Positions 57,184 through 64,000 of a stretch of 64,000 nucleotides of DNA are shown here, in pieces. A program made the translations under genes and the position numbers. This DNA comes from Lunularia cruciata (taxonomy: Eukaryota; Streptophyta; Marchantiopsida; Lunulariales; Lunulariaceae), in contig OX419759.1 of assembly GCA_948567375.1 (NCBI GenBank), positions 40,080,593-40,144,592 of the forward strand, read 5' to 3'. Each line of letters begins with the position of its first letter. Position 1 is the stretch's first letter. The notes below the pieces were generated by a model. It searched no databases and was not told the origin of the DNA. It saw nothing but the letters and a program-made list of their open reading frames with translations.

Positions 57184-58140
57184 CTAGGTGAGCACCGCTC
57201 CAAGCCCCAACATACTCCAATCAGTGTGAACCTGAAATGGTCGTCTCCTGATTGGTCTCCTCAAAATAGGAGCAGATGTCAACCTCTCCTTGAGCTCTAC
57301 AAAATCTCTCTCCTGCTCATCTCCCCAACACCACTCCTGTGTAAGCTTGGTCAGCTTTGTCAAGGCCTTGGCAATGGCACTAAATCCTCTAACATAGCGG
57401 CGATAGAAGTTTGCCATTCCAAGGAATGCTCGCACTCTGCTCACATCCGTAGGCCGAGGAATACGTGCAATAGCCTCCACCTTGGTCTGCTAGACACCAA
57501 GTCCTCCGGGGTAGATAGTGTGACCCAAATACTCAACCTGCTCGTGGAAGAACCTACACTTCCCAGGATGTAGTTTGAGTCCATGAGATCTCAACCTCTC
57601 AAACACCTCCAACAACTGTCTCTCATGCTCTTCCACAGTAGTGCTATAAACCAAAATGTCATCAATATAGCACCAAGAAAAATCCAATCTAGCTAGGATC
57701 CTATCCATGACCCTCTGGAACTCAGCAGGAGCGTTCTTTAACCCAAATAGTAAGAACCTCCACTGATATAACACATCCTTGCCATGAGGATCAATAGCCC
57801 AAAATGTTGTCTTGGACTTATCCCCCTCCCTGATTGGCAACTGATGATATCCTGCTCGAAGATCCAAAGTACTAAAGACCTTTGCATGCCCAATCGCATC
57901 AAAAATCTCCTCCGGTGTAGGCATGGCATACCGATCAGCCCTGGTCTGTCGGTTGATGGGACGGTAATCTCCACACATCCGCCTATCTGTATAGTTGCCA
58001 TGCATATCCTTCTTGGCTGGCATCACTGTTGTTGATGCATACTCTCCATGTGAAATCTCCACCAAACCAGCCTCAAAAAGGTCACTACTCCGGCTCTAAA
58101 TCAATGTCCTCTCCATCTCACTATATCAATAAGGACGTCG
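57184..58140 (-). pseudogene. Reverse transcriptase and start of RNase H, MT-gypsy copy C
   Basis: The RT is open from 58065 to 57490. It has LVEISHGEYASTTVMPAKKD, RMCGDYRPINRQTRADRY, FSTLDLRAGYHQLPIREGD (first catalytic Asp), FGLKNAPAEFQRVMDRIL and YIDDILVYSTTVEEH (second and third Asp). The end is EYLGHTIYPGGLGV, then TAG (57490) where copy A has CAA. The next frame (57480-57184) has ARIPRPTDVSRVRAFLGMAN and VHTDWSMLGLGAVLT of RNase H. Upstream, FRRPY is followed by TGA and LI by TAG; copy A has CAA at the first and the same TAG at the second. Active-site residues are intact, but the polyprotein frame is not. Confidence 0.8.
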
Positions 58141-58669
58141 GAAAACTGGTGTGTCACTAGTCAGCTCAATCCGTATACCAGGTCCCTTCAGAGCACCCAA
58201 ATCCTTCATACTGAAGGCAAAACAACTCGTGTGACTCCTCAAGAACCTCCAAACCCTCCGTCTTTCCTCTCCAGTCAGCTTGGGTCCAAGATCTGGCTCC
58301 CAAGTATCCTCTGTAACTGTAGTAGGAGTGGAAGACGTACTGACTGGCTGCTACATTGGGCCCTTGGGAGCAATAGTGTCATGCTCCCGACCACTAGAGG
58401 TCCTAACCTCTGTGTGAAAAACTCCCTCCACTCTGGCTGCAAGCTCCACACGTCCTCTGGCTGCATCCCATGTGGACCAAGGGTGTAATCCAAGTAGCCC
58501 ACGCTCACCTGGATGGACTCCAAGTAGACCACTCTCCCTAGTAGCTAGTGGATGTGTCCCAAGAATACCATGTCCACTCGGTCCATCACCCCCAACATGT
58601 GCCTGAATCGTCTCGATAGGCACAGGGCTCACAAGTGTCCGAGTGGTGATGCCTATCAAGCGCATCTTA
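58141..58669 (-). pseudogene. Polyprotein linker between methyltransferase and RT, MT-gypsy copy C
   Basis: This Gly/Pro/Arg-rich part continues the methyltransferase frame with GLLGVHPGERGLLGLHPW, a repeat-like arrangement, and VELAARVEGVFHTEV. A TAG at about 58352, shared with copy A, ends that open frame. Then EDTWEPDLGPKLTGEE, FLRSHTSCFAFSMKDLG and LTSDTPVFRRPY lead into the RT; this last part is the usual entry to gypsy reverse transcriptases. Confidence 0.6.
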
Positions 58670-59665
58670 CGCTGCTCTGCCAAACCAAGGCTCACAATCC
58701 AGGTCAAACAGTTCAGGTCCATAGCCTGACCTAACACTTGACGCCTGGATGCCTCTGACACTGCTGGAACAGCGGTAATACCGGTGCAAAAACCCATTGC
58801 CCGCTCTCTCTCATCAGCATTGGGCTCCACCAATTGCTGTAACTATGAGTCCCAAACAAGTCCAGGTCCTCCCTCTCGAAAAGCATGAGAGCTTGGGAAA
58901 CTCATGAGTGTAGGAAATGCAGCTCTAGGCTGTCCAACTAGGTTCACCACTGCCATAGGTGACCTATCAGCCACTACCACTATCTGAGACTGACGCCCAA
59001 CATCCAAGATATCATTAACAAGAATGTGGTCCAGTCGCTGAATCCCATCATAAGCACGCTGTAGAACCTCTCTGGGTAAGAGGTTCGTCCACCAAAGACG
59101 AAGACGGTGAGCCCGTGATCCCACTCTGGCATCTAACAATACAGCAGGTCCCATCCATGAATGGACCTGATGTGTACTCGCCACCACTCTAGTGCAAGAA
59201 TCACCCATCAATGGAACGTTCTCCAAAAGGTAAGCTCGAGAAACAGACTGATGAACCTGGTAGCTTAGGACTGATCTCTGGGCGTGGTGCACTCTGCTGC
59301 TGGAGAAACAGACTGAGGATCCTGAAGACCCAAACCACGGCCCGCACGTGTATGTCCCTGACATGGCCATCCAGAAATCACCAAGTGAATAGGCCCATGT
59401 CTCTCTAGGTCATGCACCCCCAGTAAGGAAATGTCTCCTGGTAAGGCCTTCTGGTAACCTCTGACTGCTGACATTGGTAATAACTCCGGATACCGATAGG
59501 CCAAGTGTGCCACATGATGTTGAGAGACTCACCTAGCAGTCTCATCTCTCTCTACATACAAGTACCTCTGTACTCGGATACCCGCCTGTAACACCGCAGC
59601 TAGTCCGGTGCTGATCCCACCAAACAACTCCAATAGGCATATCCTCTCTACTAGATACTGCCAAG
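58670..59665 (-). pseudogene. DNMT3-like cytosine-5 DNA methyltransferase domain, MT-gypsy copy C
   Basis: Predicted role: methylation of cytosine C5 in DNA using S-adenosylmethionine. Motif I is LLELFGGISTGLAAVL (about 59590-59640) and motif II is YLYVERDETAR. The motif IV loop is GPIHLVISGWPCQGHTRAG (Pro-Cys-Gln codons 59358-59366). Motif VI is LLENVPLMGDS (Glu-Asn-Val 59215-59223), motif VIII SRAHRLRLWWTNL (59080-59122), and motifs IX-X FPTLMSFPSSHAFR, DERERAMGF and SRRQVLGQAMDLN (58.72-58.93 kb). About 320 residues in canonical order; the RAHRxR...WxNL form of motif VIII resembles DNMT3. Breaks: TGA at 59529-59531 (CGA in copy A), a patch of gag-like sequence near 59.27-59.33 kb that removes the motif V region and shifts the frame, and TAG near 58842. 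Confidence 0.8.
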
Positions 59666-59810
59666 CAATGAGTGTGGTATCCAGAGGTGTCAAATCAATC
59701 GCCTCTGGAGGCTCATCCTCACACTCATCCCCTGATGGTACGAAGGCTCCACTCCAAGCCTGCTGCACCAACTGATCTGCATGCTGCTGCAATGCCTCCT
59801 CTGAACTCCA

Positions 59811-60536
59811 CAATGGAACATCCAAGGTGGATGGAACAATCCCACTCGTACTCCATAGCCGAGTGATCTCCTCTGGTACTAGAGTATCCTCTGCATGGGC
59901 GTTCCCCTCCAACAAGTCACCAGGCCAAGTAACTGCACCGTTGAAAGCTAAAATTGATGCTGCCATGGTCCCGGACTATAGTGAGCCAAGACTGCCACTA
60001 TTGAAGCATACTGGTAGGCGACATACCCGTCCCTCACCAGACTGCCAACCAGGTCTATAAGAGGCTGTCTCCTCCCAATAGTCAATGCTGAAACCCATAG
60101 GGTATAACACTGCTCTCCCAACTAGCACATCATATGACTCAGCTATCATCGCAATAGCCTGAGCTCTCACCACCAATGGAACATCCAAGGTGGATGGAAC
60201 AATCCCACTCGTACTCCATAGCCGAGTGATCTCCTCTGGTACTAGAGTATCCTCTGCATGGGCGTTCCCCTCCAACAAGTCACCAGGCCAAGTAACTGCA
60301 CCGTTGAAAGCTAAAATTGATGCTGCCATGGTCCCGGACTATAGTGAGCCAAGACTGCCACTATTGAAGCATACTGGTAGGCGACATACCCGTCCCTCAC
60401 CAAACTGCCAACCAGGTCTATAAGAGGCTGTCTCCTCCCAATAGTCAATGCTGAAACCCATAGGGTATAACACTGCTCCCCCAACTAGCACATCATATGA
60501 CTCAGCTATCATCGCAATAGCCTGAGCTCTCACCAC
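59811..60536 (-). repeat. 363-bp tandem duplication after the protease, MT-gypsy copy C
   Basis: The segment 59811-60173 is repeated at 60174-60536 almost without change, including CAATGGAACATCCAAGG at both starts. The unit length is a multiple of three. Copies A and B have a single unit. It duplicates the end of the protease region (PMGFSIDYWEETASYRPG) and the start of the pre-methyltransferase linker. Confidence 0.85.
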
Positions 60537-61043
60537 CGAGCTATCAGTCGGATGACCAGGCTGAACCTGGACAACAAGCTCCCCACGTATGATGTATTGT
60601 GTTGAACCACCACCTAGAGGTGTCTGGATCTGAAATGGACAACTCTCCACATCGGTCTTCCGTAACTCCAGACCAACAACTGCAGCCTTCCCCAACATAA
60701 GGGGCTGCGCACCAGAGTCTAACAAGACTCTCTGTGGTGTATAGACCTTCCCTGAAGGTCCCACTAAACAAAAGATCCCCCTCTGGTTATCCAATAGGAC
60801 AACACCAAGTGTAAACCGCGCTCTCTCAAAGGCCGGTCTAGCTGGCAACTCCTCTAGTCTAGCGGCTGCTGCCTGCCATAAACCACTGGTCGCTGAACGG
60901 ATCCCATGCTCCTCAACCAAGCCAGCTCCACTACCAACCACCTCTGCTCTAGTAGTAGGAACTGCACCATCCCTACTCTCACACAACGTGGCAGCCAACC
61001 GGAACACTGGGGCTGGGTCAACTCCCACTGTAAAACATGTCAC
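60339..61043 (-). pseudogene. Aspartic protease region, MT-gypsy copy C
   Basis: An open frame of about 234 codons. It holds VGPSGKVYTPQRVLLDSGAQ with the retropepsin D-S-G-A at about 60.71 kb, then LMLGKAAVVGLELRKTDV and PMGFSIDYWEETASYRPG. The active site is intact, unlike in copies A and B. A one-base insertion near 61.03 kb puts it out of frame with gag, and it ends at a TAG where copy A has CAG. In the family it would release gag, methyltransferase, RT and integrase from the polyprotein. Confidence 0.75.
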
Positions 61044-63008
61044 TGGCTGAAAATAAAGGATGCCGCATAATCAGCTGAGCCGCCCCCAACATCATGCTAG
61101 ACTCAGTCCGTGTAGTAGCAGGTGGTTGACTAGCAGGTACTCCATCAGGTACTCCATCACCACCTACCACACCTGCACTGGGACATCTAGGAACCATGGA
61201 TGTTGTCTGCAATGCCTCAGATAGCATGAAAGACTGGGGAAGTCTGACCTGTCTCCCAACCTCTCCTCTCTGTGGGTCCAACTCCACTGATGCTCCTCTA
61301 GGCTCTGGAGCACGTACTGCACTCCTAGTCATTGCTGCAGATGCATCCACCTGTGCTGCTCCGCACATGAAGTCCAAAGCATCTCTATCACCAGCATATG
61401 AGGTGGAAGCCTCAGCACCCGAATCTGATCTCCTCTGAGCAATAGCCATACTAGCCAATCTATGCTCCAACTGCTCAATCCGAGTAGCCATAGTTGTGTC
61501 AGAAGTAAGGGCAGGTACTGCACCCCTACTAGGTGTAGATCCTCTACCACCACCTCTACCACCTTGTCCTCCATGAATTGGAGCTCCTCTACTACCTGCC
61601 ATAGCAGCCCTACCACTCCGTAACTCCGGGTGTAGGTCAAAACATCGGTCACTAGTGTGACCAAATCTGTGGCAATGCTCACACTGCCACTGTGCTGGCT
61701 GTGATGCACCAGAGGTATCAGGTCCGCTGCCCTGAGTACACTCTCTCCTATGGTGAGGTCCACCACAAGTCCAACAAGCAACACCACCACTCACTGGCTG
61801 CTGCTGACCCAAAAATGAGGGTAAGGGTCTAACTCCACTAGGCCCTCCACTCGCTCCATAGGATCTGGGCTGTCCACCCTGTCCTTGAAAACCAACTGGG
61901 CGTGGTGCACTCTGCTGCACTCTAGAAGAAGTCACAACCGTGGATGAGGTCTCTCTACCAAATCCAACTGTCACCACTCTCTCCTCCACCATGTTGAGCT
62001 CAATACGCTCAGCCAAACCAAAGACTACTACCAAAGTGGGCGAAGTAGCCTGCAACAACGTAGCATCACAAACTCTACGTCGCAACTCCCTGTCCAGTAT
62101 CCCATACCAAAACTGGACTGCCTGGGCCTTAGTAACTCCCTGAGTGAAACTGATCAGCCGCCTCATGCGAGTATATGCCTTGCGTAGGCTCTCTCCAGCC
62201 TTCCACTGGAACTCCTGCAAGCTCCTTAGCTTGTCAATCTGCACTCCCTGGTAGTTTTGCCTCAAACATAGGAAGAACTCAACCATGGGGTTAAACCCCG
62301 GTACCACACCACCTCTTGCAGCAGTTCCTCCACTCGTAGTAGCACTATCTCCAGCTAGTGCACCTCCACTAGCTCCACCCACACTACTCGAGCTAGAACT
62401 TGTAGGTACAGCCGATCTACTCCTGGCCACCGAGCCTGAAGTGATGGAGACATAGTGTGGAGACCAATACTGCTCCATAACTCAATCTCCTCCAAATGAG
62501 CTCTCCTGAACTCATGGTAATCATCCATCGGTGGACCCTCCAAGTGCTGAAACAACCCCTTCCATGCCATGAAGGGTGTGAACAAAGTCGGGTTCCACAT
62601 CTGCTGCAGATCACACCAACTATCGAACTCTTGGATGAAGTCATCCAACTCAATGGTACCCACTGTACCAGAGTAATGCCTAGGGCCTTTGGAGGCCCCA
62701 TAAATCTCGTCCATGTCCCACAACAACGGTGCGGACACACCAAGTGCACTCTCAACTGAATCAGCTCCGGTGTCGAACTCCAACTCAGAGTCAATCTCCT
62801 CCCTCACTGGGACCTGAGATACAAGCTGATACCGAGTACCACTCCGAGTAAACCCACTACGTACTGCAGGGCTAACTCCTCTGGAATCTCCAAAGAACTC
62901 CGTCGTGACCACGTAATTGCAATAGCAAACCCGAACCACCAACTGCAACTGCAAGTCGCAACCACAAGTACCCCACCAAGTGCTAACACCACCACGTGCC
63001 AACACCAA
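61018..63008 (-). pseudogene. gag, MT-gypsy copy C (two overlapping open frames)
   Basis: Two frames, 63008-62355 and 62478-61018, overlap and together make gag, split by a frameshift near 62.4 kb. N-terminal blocks are VREEIDSELEFD and FIQEFDSWCDLQQMWNPTLF. The second frame has a Ser/Gly-rich linker, the helical gag core (DKLRSLQEFQWKAGE, YTRMRRLISFTQGVTKAQ, FWYGILDRELRRRVCDA) and two zinc knuckles, CWTCGGPHHRREC and CEHCHRFGHTSDRC, near 61.75 and 61.66 kb, with an RGG-like stretch after them. Both zinc knuckles are intact. Gag would package the RNA and form the particle. The true start codon is not certain. Confidence 0.75.
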
Positions 63009-63319
63009 CTAAACACCACCCACTAATGTAACTCTACCAAGATAACTACACTAGGGGAAGGGCAACCTATAACCTGCCATCATAACATGCACTCTCACGG
63101 TCTGCAGGTCATCACTTCCTGCCTCACTGGAGAGAAACAAAGGTAGTCTGACTGGTCATCACTCCAGCCTCACCACCGAGAGCACACCAGAGCACCAACG
63201 CTCAAAAGTCAAGGCACCTCACACAAACATGGTGCACAAACAAGAAGCAAAGAATGGAGGGGATCTAATCACAAGAAATCTAAATGAAAACCCTCCATCT
63301 CATAACACAACACGGGACT

Positions 63320-63332
63320 GACTCTACCACCA
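63320..63332 (-). other. Primer binding site, MT-gypsy copy C
   Basis: In sense TGGTGGTAGAGTC, two bases inside the LTR end CCA, similar to the initiator-Met tRNA complement. The ~310 bases between it and the gag frame (63009-63319) form an untranslated leader and hold nothing else recognisable. Confidence 0.5.
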
Positions 63333-63334
63333 TT

Positions 63335-64000
63335 TGGCATTTGACATAAGAGTAGTTCGTATCTAAGTCCTAAGCTACCAGGATCACCAAGAATGGGATC
63401 AAACTACCTCTCCTAGCCAAAGCTACATGTGTATAGGTGACAGTGGCACAGTCACTATGACAACAAGTGAGGGTGGACCAGTTGGCTAGGGCACCAGTCT
63501 AGGAACAAGAGATCTAGGGGTCAAACCTTGTTGCGCACAATCTAGCAAGAAAGGCAGATTTTGCCAACCAATGACCAAGATCTACACTAAACTAGCTAGC
63601 CTCACGCCAACAAGCTGGCTTGCTGGCCCTTCTAGGCCTTTGTAGCCTCTCATAGCCCACAGCCCTATGCCTCGAAATGCCAAAATTCAGCCAAATGAGG
63701 CCTTTCTTGTTGCCACTTCGAACCTCCTCCAAAATTGGCAAAACTTCTCCAAATCTGCGAAACTCCTCCAAACTAGCAAAACTTCTCCAAATCTGGCCAA
63801 ACATCAAAACTCCTCCAATTCTGGCCCAAAATCTGATGTAAATTTGACGTAAAATCTGACGTAAACCCTAAAGATGGACGTCTGCCAAATCTCCCGCTAA
63901 CTTTCCACTCGAGCCAAATTGACAAAACGGGTTTTTCCAAATCACAATTTCATGAGCTTTCCAACTCCACCTTCAATTTCACTTTCTGAGCCCAACTCGC
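63335..64000 (-). repeat. 5' LTR of MT-gypsy copy C (cut by window edge)
   Basis: In sense it ends GTCAAATGCCA and matches the last part of the copy A LTR (31.1-31.77 kb), including the repeated TTTTGCC/TTTGGAGGAG-type blocks at 63.6-63.85 kb. The LTR start lies beyond position 64000. Confidence 0.65.

Larger units (their letters stand above)
54514..64000 (-). mobile_element. MT-gypsy copy C: best preserved gypsy with DNA methyltransferase and PHD finger
   Basis: Read on the - strand from the right edge: 5' LTR (part, running out of the window), primer site, gag with two zinc knuckles, aspartic protease, cytosine-5 methyltransferase, linker, reverse transcriptase, RNase H, integrase, PHD finger, polypurine tract, and a truncated 3' LTR. 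The internal part is about 8.3 kb. It has far fewer defects than copies A and B and keeps a 631-codon open frame for RNase H, integrase and PHD. Defects include frameshifts in gag, a 363-bp tandem duplication after the protease, single TAG and TGA stops, and a sequence patch in the methyltransferase. Confidence 0.85.

Noticed and set aside
1..64000. tRNA or rRNA genes, CRISPR arrays, bacterial operons, plastid or mitochondrial insertions
   Set aside because: None of the typical sequences was recognised by eye; a covariance-model or organelle search could not be run here.

Overview
The window is nuclear DNA of a large, repeat-rich plant genome. The evidence is stacked and nested Ty3/gypsy and Ty1/copia retrotransposons in all stages of decay, long gene-free AT-rich spacers, and a mutation pattern (CAG to TAG, CGA to TGA or CAA) expected from plant CHG and CG methylation. 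I find no tRNA, rRNA, CRISPR array, bacterial operon or intact host gene. A gymnosperm or another non-flowering land plant is my best guess, but this is an inference and only weakly held.

Layout. 1-12 kb: spacer with minor tandem repeats and two copies of a dispersed repeat (R family). 12-15 kb: a decayed gypsy pol. 15.4-23.1 kb: two copies of a 3.77-kb element (here 'CC element'), one inserted in antisense into the other with a perfect 5-bp target duplication. 23-30 kb: spacer, a third R copy, an antisense coiled-coil pseudogene and a copia reverse-transcriptase relic. 30.4-40.1 kb: copy A of a gypsy family (here 'MT-gypsy'), itself interrupted by a 2.2-kb solo-LTR-like insertion and cut at its 3' side by a second gypsy (gypsy-2, 40.1-44.4 kb). 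44.8-46.8 kb: pyrimidine-rich degenerate satellite. 47.0-50.7 kb: third CC element. 51.3-54.3 kb: MT-gypsy copy B (+). 54.5-64.0 kb: MT-gypsy copy C (-), the best preserved copy, running off the right edge.

The main discovery is MT-gypsy. Its ancestral polyprotein reads gag (two zinc knuckles), protease, a cytosine-5 DNA methyltransferase domain with motifs I, IV (PC), VI (ENV), VIII and IX-X, then reverse transcriptase, RNase H, integrase, and a PHD zinc finger at the integrase C-terminus. The methyltransferase looks closest to the DNMT3 type. An LTR retrotransposon carrying both a methylation writer and a histone-reader-type finger is highly unusual; as I recall, methyltransferase-carrying retroelements have been reported from charophyte algae and dinoflagellates. 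All three copies here are broken by stops or deletions, so they are fossils of the system rather than working copies.

The second discovery is the CC element: TGTG...CACA ends, 5-bp target duplications, three palindromic boxes near one end and a roughly 850-codon acidic coiled-coil reading frame, with no reverse transcriptase or known transposase. It is either a very long coding solo LTR or an undescribed integrase-type mobile element.
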